Positions 53,036 to 61,634 of a stretch of 64,000 nt of DNA are shown piece after piece. The DNA is from an uncultured Christensenella sp. (GTDB lineage: Bacteria > Bacillota > Clostridia > Christensenellales > Pumilibacteraceae), in NCBI GenBank assembly GCA_910578545.1, contig CAJTPT010000007.1, positions 1-64,000 on the forward strand, read 5' to 3'. How positions within the stretch are numbered: the stretch's first letter is position 1; each line of letters begins with the position of its first letter. Made by a program: the position numbers and the translations under genes. The notes under the pieces are model-generated. The model did no database searches and was not told the origin of the DNA. It was given only the letters and a program-made list of their open reading frames with translations.

Positions 53036-54164
53036 TAAAAAGAATATAAATTTAAATGACTATGCCTTTAGAGTGACTGCGGCCGGGCGTGTAAACGTCA
53101 TAGGCGAGCATGTCGACTATTGCGGCGGCAAGGTGTTTCCCGCGGCTCTCACGCTTAATAACGCGGTGTACGTACGCCCTAACGGCACGAACAAGGTAAA
53201 TCTGTCTTGGACGACGCTTGACAGTACGGTCACTCTCGACCTCGACAAGCTCGAAAGCTACGTCAATCTAAAGTACGGCAATTATCAGGCGGGCAGTCTT
53301 TTAAAGTGGCGCGAGTCCGGTCATGCTCTTATCGGCTGCGATATGGTGCAGGACTGCGGCGTGCCGTTCGGCAGCGGGCTTTCGTCGTCGGCGGCAATCG
53401 AGGTTTCCACAATCGCCGCCATGTGCGCCATAACTAATACGCATATGGATAAAGTGCAAATCGCATTGCAGGCGCAACGCGCCGAGCGCGAGTACGTGGG
53501 CGTTAACTGCGGTATAATGGATCAGTACGCGTCTGCTTGCGGCAAAGCCGGCAACGCCATGCTACTCGATTGTAACAGCTTGGAATGCGAGTACGTGCCC
53601 GTTGATACTGGCGACTGTTCGCTCGTTATCGCAAACTGCTGTAAGCCGCACAGCCTCGTTGAGAGCAAGTACAACGAGCGGCGCGCCGAAACCGAACAGG
53701 CGTTAAACGCGCTGTCGGGACTCGGTATATCGTGCTTGGCGCAGGTTACGCCCAATATGCTCGAGTCGGCGCAATCGATTTTGACGCCCGCGGTGTTCAA
53801 AAGAGTAAAGCACGTAGCGGAAGAATGCGAGCGCGTGCGCCTTGCCGCCAAAGCGATGAAGACAGGCGATATGGCGGCGCTCGGCAAACTTCTTAACGCG
53901 TCGCATGAATCGCTTCAAAAGTTGTACGAGGTGACGGGGAACGAACTTGACGCTCTTGCTTACGCCGCGCAGGCACACCCTTCGTGTCTGGGTTCGCGCA
54001 TGACGGGCGGCGGCTTTGGCGGTTGCACGGTTTCACTGGTAAGGTCGGACGATGTGGAGGACTTTAAAAAATTCGTCGCCGAGCGTTATACCAAACAAAC
54101 GGGTTACATACCGGAGTTTTACAAGACGGAAATCGGCGACGGCATAACGGTACAAAAATTATAA
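53028..54164 (+). CDS. galK: galactokinase
   Basis: The 378-residue GHMP kinase has the galactose signature GRVNVIGEHVDYCGG, the phosphate loop PFGSGLSSSAA and the C-terminal GGGFGGCTVSL. It phosphorylates galactose at C1 with ATP. Start and stop overlap with galT (translation coupling). Confidence 0.95.
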   Translation: MADKKNINLNDYAFRVTAAGRVNVIGEHVDYCGGKVFPAALTLNNAVYVRPNGTNKVNLSWTTLDSTVTLDLDKLESYVNLKYGNYQAGSLLKWRESGHALIGCDMVQDCGVPFGSGLSSSAAIEVSTIAAMCAITNTHMDKVQIALQAQRAEREYVGVNCGIMDQYASACGKAGNAMLLDCNSLECEYVPVDTGDCSLVIANCCKPHSLVESKYNERRAETEQALNALSGLGISCLAQVTPNMLESAQSILTPAVFKRVKHVAEECERVRLAAKAMKTGDMAALGKLLNASHESLQKLYEVTGNELDALAYAAQAHPSCLGSRMTGGGFGGCTVSLVRSDDVEDFKKFVAERYTKQTGYIPEFYKTEIGDGITVQKL

Positions 54165-54197
54165 TAAACAATCATTTGGTTTTGGAGGTAAACAGCT

Positions 54198-55214
54198 ATG
54201 GCAATATTGGTAACGGGCGGCGCGGGGTACATCGGCTCGCATACGTGCGTGGAGCTTTTGCAATCGGGGCACGAGGTTGTGGTAATAGACAACTTTTGTA
54301 ACTCATCGGAGGAAAGCGTAAAGCGTGTTAAAAAGATTACTGGCAAATCCGTCAAGCTGTACGGCGGCGACGTTCGCGACGAAAAACTGCTCGACCGTAT
54401 TTTTAATGAAAACAAAATCGACAGCGTTATTCACTTTGCCGGATTAAAGGCGGTGGGCGAATCGTGCGCCAAGCCGATTGAATATTACGACAACAACCTC
54501 GGCGGCACGCTCGTTTTGCTTAACGCAATGCGTACGCATAACTGCAAAAAAATAGTGTTCTCATCGTCGGCGACGGTGTACGGCACGCCCAAAAAACTTC
54601 CGCTAGACGAGGAATGCGAGATAGGCGGCACGACCAATCCGTACGGCACGAGTAAGTATTTTCAGGAAATCATGCTTCGCGACGTGTATAATGCGGACAA
54701 CGGTTGGACGGTGGTGCTTCTTAGGTATTTCAATCCTGTCGGTGCGCACGAAAGCGGCATGATCGGCGAGGATCCCAAGGGCATTCCCAACAACCTCACG
54801 CCGTATATCGCCAAGGTCGCGATAGGCGAGCTTAAAGAGGTGGGCGTATTCGGCAACGATTACGACACCCCTGACGGCACGGGCGTGCGAGATTACATTC
54901 ACGTAGTCGACCTCGCAAAAGGTCACGTGGCGGCCATCGACAAGATAACAAGCGCGGGCGTGTACACCTATAATCTCGGCACGGGAATCGGTTACAGCGT
55001 GCTTGACGTCATTCATGCGTTTGAAAAGGCGTGCGGAAAGAAGCTTCCGTATTCCATAAAGCCACGTCGCGCGGGCGATATCGCCGCGTGCTATGCCGAC
55101 GCGGGCAAGGCAAAGCGCGAACTTGGTTGGAAGGCTGAGCTTGGTATCGACGAGATGTGCGCGTCGCTGTGGAAGTGGCAGACCAAAAACCCCAAGGGCT
55201 ACAATGGGGACTGA
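54198..55214 (+). CDS. galE: UDP-glucose 4-epimerase
   Basis: The 338-residue extended short-chain dehydrogenase has VTGGAGYIGSH for NAD, SSSATVYG with the catalytic Ser, and Tyr149/Lys153 in YGTSK. It interconverts UDP-galactose and UDP-glucose. GGAGGTAAA lies before the ATG. It may also supply UDP-galactose to the glycan operon at 58318. Confidence 0.95.
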   Translation: MAILVTGGAGYIGSHTCVELLQSGHEVVVIDNFCNSSEESVKRVKKITGKSVKLYGGDVRDEKLLDRIFNENKIDSVIHFAGLKAVGESCAKPIEYYDNNLGGTLVLLNAMRTHNCKKIVFSSSATVYGTPKKLPLDEECEIGGTTNPYGTSKYFQEIMLRDVYNADNGWTVVLLRYFNPVGAHESGMIGEDPKGIPNNLTPYIAKVAIGELKEVGVFGNDYDTPDGTGVRDYIHVVDLAKGHVAAIDKITSAGVYTYNLGTGIGYSVLDVIHAFEKACGKKLPYSIKPRRAGDIAACYADAGKAKRELGWKAELGIDEMCASLWKWQTKNPKGYNGD

Positions 55215-55219
55215 CAGTC

Positions 55220-56200
55220 ATGACTTTGGAAAAACAAAACAAATTCGGCGGCACGTATACGCTTATAAACAGCGCGGGCATGACGGTATCGCTTACCGCG
55301 CTCGGCGCCGGAATTTTAAGCATAAAGGTGCCCGATAAAGACGGTATCGCGCGCGAGGTAGTGCGCATTTCGGATAAGGGCTACGGCAATGATTACCACG
55401 GATTGACAATAGGCAGAACGTCGGGTCGAATCGCCGGCGCAACGTTCGAGATAGACGGCAAGGTTGCCAAGCTCGAAAAGAACAATTACGGCACGGATAA
55501 TCTGCACGGCGGAAAAACGGGATTGTTCGGCAAAACGTTTAACGCCGATATAAAGATGTGTGCCGATTATACCGACGCGGTGTTTACGTACACAGATGCG
55601 GACGGCGAGGGCGGATACTTCGGCAAGGTCGATATAACGGTGACTTATAGGGTTTACGAAAAGGAAAACCGTCTTGCCATCTATTACAACGGCAAGCCCG
55701 ATTGCAAAACGCTGTTAAACCTGACTAATCACGTTTACTTCGACGTGTCGGGAGATTTGCGCGAGTCGGTAGGCGAGCAGTATATGTATTTAAACGCTTC
55801 CCGAGTGGGCGTTTTAAACGAACGGCTTATTACTACCGAAATCGCGGAGGTGAGCCCCGAGTTTGACTTCCGCAAGCCGCACAAGGTAAAGGATTACCGT
55901 CAAACGGAAGCCGTGCAATGTTATACTCACGGTTACGACCACCCGTTCTTTTTGGACAGCCGCGGCATGACGGACGTACAAGCGTCGCTCTATTCCGAGC
56001 TTAGCAAAATCAAGCTCGAGGTAAAAACGACCTATCCATGCGTGGTTGTGTTCGGCGATAACTTTTACGGTTACAAATCGACCTGCTTTGAATGTCAGTA
56101 CAACCCTGACGGCATTCATATGAGCCCGGATGATTGCGGCGTTTGCTCGCCGGACAACCCGTACAACGAACAAATTGAATACTCGTTTACCGTAGAGTAA
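55220..56200 (+). CDS. galM: aldose 1-epimerase (galactose mutarotase)
   Basis: The 326-residue protein has NLHGGKTGLFGKTF, LTNHVYFDVSG and GYDHPFFLDS with the catalytic histidines, and the late glutamate in CFECQYNPDG. It converts beta- to alpha-galactose for galactokinase. The ATG at 55220 is five bases after galE with GGGGA upstream. The frame extends back into galE and is not used. Confidence 0.93.
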   Translation: MTLEKQNKFGGTYTLINSAGMTVSLTALGAGILSIKVPDKDGIAREVVRISDKGYGNDYHGLTIGRTSGRIAGATFEIDGKVAKLEKNNYGTDNLHGGKTGLFGKTFNADIKMCADYTDAVFTYTDADGEGGYFGKVDITVTYRVYEKENRLAIYYNGKPDCKTLLNLTNHVYFDVSGDLRESVGEQYMYLNASRVGVLNERLITTEIAEVSPEFDFRKPHKVKDYRQTEAVQCYTHGYDHPFFLDSRGMTDVQASLYSELSKIKLEVKTTYPCVVVFGDNFYGYKSTCFECQYNPDGIHMSPDDCGVCSPDNPYNEQIEYSFTVE

Positions 56201-56206
56201 AATCAA

Positions 56207-56242
56207 AAGCGCTCGCATATAAAAAAGCGGGTGCTTTTTTTA
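56207..56242 (+). terminator. terminator of the gal operon
   Basis: AAAGCGCTCGC pairs with GCGGGTGCTTT (two G-T pairs) and continues into a T run. Confidence 0.8.
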
Positions 56243-56295
56243 TTACCGACAAGGTAACAAAAAAACACAAAAAAGCACAAAATGATACAAAACAG

Positions 56296-56325
56296 TTGAC
56301 GGGCGAGGTTATATAAATGTAAAAT
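56296..56325 (+). promoter_or_regulatory. leaderless promoter of the lipoprotein gene
   Basis: TTGACG (56296-56301), 18 bp, TAAAAT (56320-56325), then seven bases to the ATG. No ribosome-binding site is seen. Confidence 0.6.
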
Positions 56326-56332
56326 ATACCGT

Positions 56333-58018
56333 ATGAAACAAAAGGCGTTATTCGTACGGGTAAATATATGTGCTGCTATGCTGTCGTATTTTGCGGCGGT
56401 GATTTTTGCTATTTTTGCATTAATTGCGTGCGGAAATGCCGTGGGCGACGCTTCCGAAATAGTCGGAATATACGCGCAGGACGTCTACGTCGAGTACGAC
56501 GGCAACGAACACGGCATTACTGTTAATAACGTTATCGACGGAGATATGATACTATACAAAGCTGTTTCGGGAAGTGATTGGACAGAGAATCCTCCAAGCT
56601 ATATTTTTCCTGGCGTTTACGAAATAGAGTATAAAGTCGAAAGACGCGGTTGTAACGACTTTATAGGTATGGCAACGGTAACGATTGTCAAGGCGATACT
56701 CGGCGGAATATCGTCGCCGACGGAAACGATAATTTGCGACGGACTTTCGCACGGGATAAAAATTAGCGGACTGCAACCGACGGACGGGATTACCTATTCG
56801 ACCGACGGGTTTGATTTTTCTTTGGACGAGCCGAAGTGGACTGACGTGGGCGAGTATACCGTGTATTTCATCGTCGAACGCGATTACGCCGAGTACTGCG
56901 GGTCGGGGGTGTTAGTCATTCTTCCCGATATAAGCGGCAGATACCTAAATGCCTCGTTCGGGATAATAGAACTGACGTCATCCGGCGGGACGGCAAACGG
57001 CGAAAGTATAACGCTCGAGTATGATTGCTCCGGCGCGGGGAAGCTGGGCGAGGACGACTTTCAAGTATCAAACGGTATACTGTCGTATAAAGGTGAAGAA
57101 TACACGAGGATTACCGACGACGCAACCGTATACGCGATAAAGGTGAACGACGAAAGATTATACTTTTTACAAGAAGATAAAGTCGACAAGTTGGCTGTAA
57201 AAATTAATTCAAATGGCGCTGATATAACGTATAACGGCAAGGTGTTGATGACTGTAAGCGGCGTCAACTACTGTGAAACGGGGATTGTGACCGACTACGT
57301 CGGGCTTGCGTTTGAAGTAGCTTTAGCGCAGTCGGAAACGGAAGTCGTATTTAGTTTGCGCGAAAGGCAGCCGGAAAAAGACTTGACGGAAATAACCGTT
57401 TACGACGGAAAAGAACACACGTTCGATCTCGGCGCAGACTATTTATTTTTGACTGAGCGTGAAAGCTATGTCGAGGCGGGTAAGTATACCGCAACGGTAG
57501 TCGAATCGAGCGACGTTTTTTTACCAGAGGTGCGTACGGCAACTCTCGTTATCTTGCCCGATATAATCGGCGTGTACCTCGACGGCACGACTGTAATACA
57601 AATAACGGAAGAGCGAGCGACTAAAAACTTTACCGAGATCGTACTCGATAAAACCGTCGACGGGTGGGAAGCGGAAGGAAAAACCGTTGTCGTCATACCC
57701 GACGGAATAGAAATAGACGGTAACGAGTATGTAAGGGTTGAGGATAGGGCGATCTTGATAGAAGTCGGCGGTATAACGTATACGACTCAGTTCGAGGGCG
57801 CGCCCGATTCTTTTATGAGTGTTCGGAAGAACGGCGGCGTAATCGAGATAATATGCGACGGACAGACGATTGCCGAAATACCTTTTGACGGCAGTGAGAT
57901 ATTGACTGTGAACGGCGAGTCCGCGTCTTTTGTCGATGCTAACGGGGTTGCCACGTTTGTACTTGGTGCAAGTGAGATGGACAGTCCTATCGTGCGCGTA
58001 ATTATTGAGGCGGAATAG
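56333..58018 (+). CDS. lipoprotein with alternating Ig-like (MBG-type) modules
   Basis: The 561-residue protein has a hydrophobic N terminus ending in the lipobox LIAC (Cys at about 36), so it is lipid-anchored outside the membrane. Three modules of about 75 residues share a YDG-x-x-H start and a G-x-Y-T-V end (VYVEYDGNEHGITV, IICDGLSHGIKI, TVYDGKEHTFDL). Two other modules begin after ILPDI (SGRYLNASF and IGVYLDGTT). The order is A-A-B-A-B, so an A-B pair was duplicated. MBG-like folds usually bind surface partners. It stands alone between two terminated operons. Confidence 0.75.
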   Translation: MKQKALFVRVNICAAMLSYFAAVIFAIFALIACGNAVGDASEIVGIYAQDVYVEYDGNEHGITVNNVIDGDMILYKAVSGSDWTENPPSYIFPGVYEIEYKVERRGCNDFIGMATVTIVKAILGGISSPTETIICDGLSHGIKISGLQPTDGITYSTDGFDFSLDEPKWTDVGEYTVYFIVERDYAEYCGSGVLVILPDISGRYLNASFGIIELTSSGGTANGESITLEYDCSGAGKLGEDDFQVSNGILSYKGEEYTRITDDATVYAIKVNDERLYFLQEDKVDKLAVKINSNGADITYNGKVLMTVSGVNYCETGIVTDYVGLAFEVALAQSETEVVFSLRERQPEKDLTEITVYDGKEHTFDLGADYLFLTERESYVEAGKYTATVVESSDVFLPEVRTATLVILPDIIGVYLDGTTVIQITEERATKNFTEIVLDKTVDGWEAEGKTVVVIPDGIEIDGNEYVRVEDRAILIEVGGITYTTQFEGAPDSFMSVRKNGGVIEIICDGQTIAEIPFDGSEILTVNGESASFVDANGVATFVLGASEMDSPIVRVIIEAE

Positions 58019-58071
58019 CTTTGCCGTGTTATGTAAATACACTTAATATTTAATCAAATTGCGGTATTCTG

Positions 58072-58100
58072 TTGCATTTCTGCAAACAATAATGTATAAT
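58072..58100 (+). promoter_or_regulatory. promoter of the glycan operon
   Basis: TTGCAT (58072-58077) and TATAAT (58095-58100) are 17 bp apart. Transcription would start near 58107, giving a 210-nt leader. Confidence 0.75.
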
Positions 58101-58106
58101 GAGATT

Positions 58107-58317
58107 TGTACGAGTGTACGACCCTAAATAGATACACCCGTATGTGCACCCATTCGCGCGGACGCGTTTGCAGTGGTCTTTATCGGTCGCAAGCGACGGC
58201 TCGTAGGACTGTTCTCGGTTTGAGCTTGCGACGTTTATACAAAAGACGAATTCGAGACGGTTATTCTTCTCGAATGGGCGAAGCACACAAAAAAATTGAT
58301 TGGGTTAAAAAAGATAT
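58107..58317 (+). ncRNA. long structured 5' leader with competing hairpins
   Basis: The leader can form a long-range stem CCCATTCG (58149-58156) with CGAATGGG (58271-58278), enclosing GTCGCAAGC (58186-58194) paired with GCTTGCGAC (58224-58232). A local hairpin TTCGAGA (58251-58257) with TCTCGAA (58268-58274) uses bases of the long-range stem, so the two folds exclude each other. This is what a riboswitch or attenuator would show. No known class (T-box, SAM, cyclic-di-GMP and others) is recognised by eye. No open reading frame with a start site is convincing here. Confidence 0.5.
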
Positions 58318-59565
58318 ATGTTTACACAGGATAAAAAATTTACGCCGTTTGCCGATAAAGTTTGGCTGGCAACACCGACCATGCACGGCGACGAGCTCAA
58401 GTGGATGACTGACGCATACAATAAAAATTGGATGTCCACCGTCGGCGAGAATATAAACGAAGTCGAGCGGCTTGTTGCGAAAAAAATAGGTTGCAAGTAC
58501 GCCGTTGCGCTCGCCACCGGCACGGCGGCGTTACACCTTGCAATGAAGTTAGCGGGAATAAAGCGCGGCGATAAGGTGTTTTGCAGTGATATGACTTTTG
58601 CGGCAACGCTCAATCCCGTAGTGTACGAGGGCGGCGTTCCTGTGTTTATCGATACGGAGCGCGATACTTGGAATACCGATCCGAAAGCGCTCGAAAAGGC
58701 ATTCGAGCTTTATCCCGAAGTCAGGTATATAGTTGTTGCCAATTTGTACGGCACGCCGGGGAAAATGGACGAGCTTCGCGCTGTAGCGGATAGGCACGGT
58801 GCGGTGATCATTGAGGATGCGGCGGAAAGCTACGGCGCAACATACAAGGGCAAGCAGACGGGAACGTTCGGCGATATAGGCATTATCAGCTTTAACGGGA
58901 ATAAAATAATAACGGGCTCTGCCGGCGGTATGCTTCTTACCGATGATATTAATCAAGCCAACAAGGCGCGCAAGTGGAGCACTCAAAGTCGCGAAAACGC
59001 GCCATGGTATCAGCATGAGGAACTCGGCTATAACTACCGCATGAGCAATGTTATAGCGGGCGTTATTCGCGGTCAGCTTCCGTATTTGGAAGAGCATATC
59101 GCGAAAAAGAAAGCTATTTACGAGCGGTATAAAGCGGGCTTTAAAGGTTTGCCCGTGTCGATGAATCCTTACGACGGGAAAAACTCCGAGCCTATCTTTT
59201 GGCTGTCGTGCATGATAATAGACGAGCGCGCGATGTGTAAGCACGTGCGCGGCGACCGCGACGCATGCTATGTACCCGAACACGGCAAAAGCTGCCCGAC
59301 GGAAATACTCGGTACTCTTGCTAAATACAATGCCGAGGGCAGACCTATTTGGAAGCCCATGCACCTACAGCCGATTTTCAGAAACAATCCGTTTGTAACG
59401 GTGGATGGCAACGGCAGGGGTACTACAAACGCTTATATAGCCGGTTGCGGAATAGACGTCGGCGCGGATATATTCAATCGCGGTCTGTGCTTGCCGAGCG
59501 ATATAAAAATGACGGCCGACGAGCAGGACAAGATAATCGAAATAATCAGGGCGTGCTTTGATTGA
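58318..59565 (+). CDS. DegT/DnrJ/EryC1/StrS-family sugar aminotransferase
   Basis: The 415-residue PLP enzyme has ATGTAALHLA, EDAAESYGATYKGKQTG and the Schiff-base lysine at 196 in NGNKIITGSAGG. It would transaminate a nucleotide-linked keto-sugar, as PglE or PseC-like enzymes do, to make an amino sugar for a surface glycan. The ribosome-binding site is weak (AAAAGATAT). A dehydratase to make the keto-sugar is not in the window. It overlaps the next gene by one base. Confidence 0.9.
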   Translation: MFTQDKKFTPFADKVWLATPTMHGDELKWMTDAYNKNWMSTVGENINEVERLVAKKIGCKYAVALATGTAALHLAMKLAGIKRGDKVFCSDMTFAATLNPVVYEGGVPVFIDTERDTWNTDPKALEKAFELYPEVRYIVVANLYGTPGKMDELRAVADRHGAVIIEDAAESYGATYKGKQTGTFGDIGIISFNGNKIITGSAGGMLLTDDINQANKARKWSTQSRENAPWYQHEELGYNYRMSNVIAGVIRGQLPYLEEHIAKKKAIYERYKAGFKGLPVSMNPYDGKNSEPIFWLSCMIIDERAMCKHVRGDRDACYVPEHGKSCPTEILGTLAKYNAEGRPIWKPMHLQPIFRNNPFVTVDGNGRGTTNAYIAGCGIDVGADIFNRGLCLPSDIKMTADEQDKIIEIIRACFD

Positions 59566-61634
59566 TGGAATTTTGGAATAAACTGACCACGGAATGGTGG
59601 GGAATACTTATACTTTGTATCGTGTGTTTGGCGGTGTGGGCGGCGCTTTCGGCGCTACTGTACAAGCCGTTTTTCAAGCGTTTTTACGATATAGTTTTAA
59701 GCTTTGTCGCTATAATCGTTTTTTCGCCGCTGTACATTATATTAATAATTGCGGGCGGAATAGCAATGAAAGGCAATCCGTTTTTCATTCAGAAACGCCC
59801 GGGACGAAGAAAGAAGCTTTCCAAAAAGCAGTGTGAAAAGCGTGGCGTTCCGTACGGTTCGTACGGCGATGAGAAGATAATCAAGCTGTTGAAATTTCGT
59901 ACGATGACAAACGAAAAGGACGAAAACGGCGAACTGTTGCCCGACGAGAAGCGTTTGAATAAATACGGAAGATGGTTGCGAAAAACGTCGTGCGATGAAT
60001 TGCCGTCGCTTATAAATATATTTAAAGGTGACTTGTCGATTGTCGGACCGCGCCCGCTTGCCATGTCGTATTTACCGTATTACACCGAAAGCGAGCGCAT
60101 GCGTCATAGCGTTCGTCCCGGTCTTACCGGTTGGGCTCAGGTTAACGGACGGACGGCGATAGGCTGGGATAGGCGGTTGCAGTATGATTCCGAATATATT
60201 ACAAGGGTATCTCTGCTTTTCGATATAAAAATAATTTTACTTACCGTCAAAAAGGTGTTGAAGGCAAGTGATATCGTAGAGGCGGTCGGGCAAACGGACT
60301 TTTATGATTACAGGACAGCGCAGTGGGAGGACGGAACAGTGGCCCGTCCGCAAACGGCTTTGAGAGTAGCGGGAAAAAGGCTTTTAATCCTCGGCGGATC
60401 TTCATTGGAGATTACGCTGGTTGAGCGGGCGAAGCAGTTAGGCGTACATACGATAGTAACCGATTATTACAACGTGAATGAAAGTCCCGCCAAAAAAATT
60501 GCCGACGAGTATTGGGATATTAGCTGGAGCGATATCGAAGCACTCGAAACCAAATGCCGAAAAAACAAAATCGACGGGGTGCTTGCCGGATACTCGGAGT
60601 TTAGAGTCGAAAGTCTGATTAAGCTTTGTAAAAGACTCGGTTTGCCGTGCTATCTTAATGACGAACAGTTGGATATCACACGCAACAAAGATAAATTCAA
60701 AGAGTTATGCCGTAAAAACGGCGTTCCGGTCGTGCGCGAGTATAACAGTATCGACGACGTTACAAGTTACCCGATTATAGTAAAGCCTGTCGATAGAGGC
60801 GGATCTATCGGCGTCGGTATTGCCAATAACAAAGAAGAGCTTATAAAAGCATACGACTATGCTATGCAAACGTCTGTGTGCAAGAAGGTAATAATAGAGG
60901 ATTACATTTTAGACGGAATTAAGTTTGACGTATATTATGCAATCCTAAACGGAAAGCCCGTCCTATTATCTACGGACGATACGTTTATGTCGGCAAAGGA
61001 TTCGCCGAGCCGCGTAATTCAAAACGGTTGGGCTTTTCCGTCGAGGTATACCGATTTATATTTGTCCGATGTCAGTAACAGCGTCGAAAAAATGATAGTC
61101 GATCTGGGAATAAAAAACGGGTATATTTTCTTTTCGGGTTTTGCTTTGCCGAATAATAACTTCGTGTTTTTTGAAACGGGATTTAGGCTGAGCGGCGAGC
61201 AAGTATACGTTTATACAAACGGCGAGGGATTAACAAACGTGTTTGACTTGTTGATTCAGCACGCGCTTTGCGGACACACTGCGGGCATCCCGTCATTGCC
61301 GTATCGCGACGGTATGAAAAAATGCGTAACCGTAAACTATTACGCAAATGCGGGCGTGGTCGGTTCCATACGCGGTGCCGAAGAAATATCCAAAACCGAC
61401 GATTGCATACTGTCCGTGCTTTTTGCAAACGCAGGTGATAAATGCGACGATTCATGCGCAATATTACATAAGCTCGGAATGTTCTCGTTTGTCGGTGAAA
61501 ATCCGGCGGAATTGGCAGAAAACGTTAAAAAAGCAAACGAGGCGTTTGTTGCAGTCGATACCGACGGAAACAATATGATATACGATTATTTAGATACCGC
61601 GACGGTAGGGACGTGGTGGAGCGGGGTAAATTGA
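59565..61634 (+). CDS. fusion: membrane phosphoglycosyl transferase + ATP-grasp domain
   Basis: The 689-residue protein has a monotopic phosphoglycosyl transferase in residues 1-240: a membrane helix, FKRFYDIVLSF, PFFIQKRPG, and the catalytic Asp-Glu in SCDELPSLINIFKGDLSIVGPRPL (shortened to CDELPSL and SIVGPRPL). After a linker at about 250, residues 265-689 form an ATP-grasp ligase with LLILGGSSLE, PIIVKPVDRGGSIGVG and FFETGFRLSG. The first part moves sugar-1-phosphate to undecaprenyl phosphate. The second could ligate an amino acid or other carboxylate. It starts at ATG 59565 (TGATG overlap); TTG 59562 is an alternative. Confidence 0.88.
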   Translation: MEFWNKLTTEWWGILILCIVCLAVWAALSALLYKPFFKRFYDIVLSFVAIIVFSPLYIILIIAGGIAMKGNPFFIQKRPGRRKKLSKKQCEKRGVPYGSYGDEKIIKLLKFRTMTNEKDENGELLPDEKRLNKYGRWLRKTSCDELPSLINIFKGDLSIVGPRPLAMSYLPYYTESERMRHSVRPGLTGWAQVNGRTAIGWDRRLQYDSEYITRVSLLFDIKIILLTVKKVLKASDIVEAVGQTDFYDYRTAQWEDGTVARPQTALRVAGKRLLILGGSSLEITLVERAKQLGVHTIVTDYYNVNESPAKKIADEYWDISWSDIEALETKCRKNKIDGVLAGYSEFRVESLIKLCKRLGLPCYLNDEQLDITRNKDKFKELCRKNGVPVVREYNSIDDVTSYPIIVKPVDRGGSIGVGIANNKEELIKAYDYAMQTSVCKKVIIEDYILDGIKFDVYYAILNGKPVLLSTDDTFMSAKDSPSRVIQNGWAFPSRYTDLYLSDVSNSVEKMIVDLGIKNGYIFFSGFALPNNNFVFFETGFRLSGEQVYVYTNGEGLTNVFDLLIQHALCGHTAGIPSLPYRDGMKKCVTVNYYANAGVVGSIRGAEEISKTDDCILSVLFANAGDKCDDSCAILHKLGMFSFVGENPAELAENVKKANEAFVAVDTDGNNMIYDYLDTATVGTWWSGVN

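Noticed and set aside
58107..58317. Leader as a T-box, SAM or other known riboswitch
   Set aside because: I find no T-box bulge sequence, no K-turn motif and no class signature. It can only be called a structured leader.
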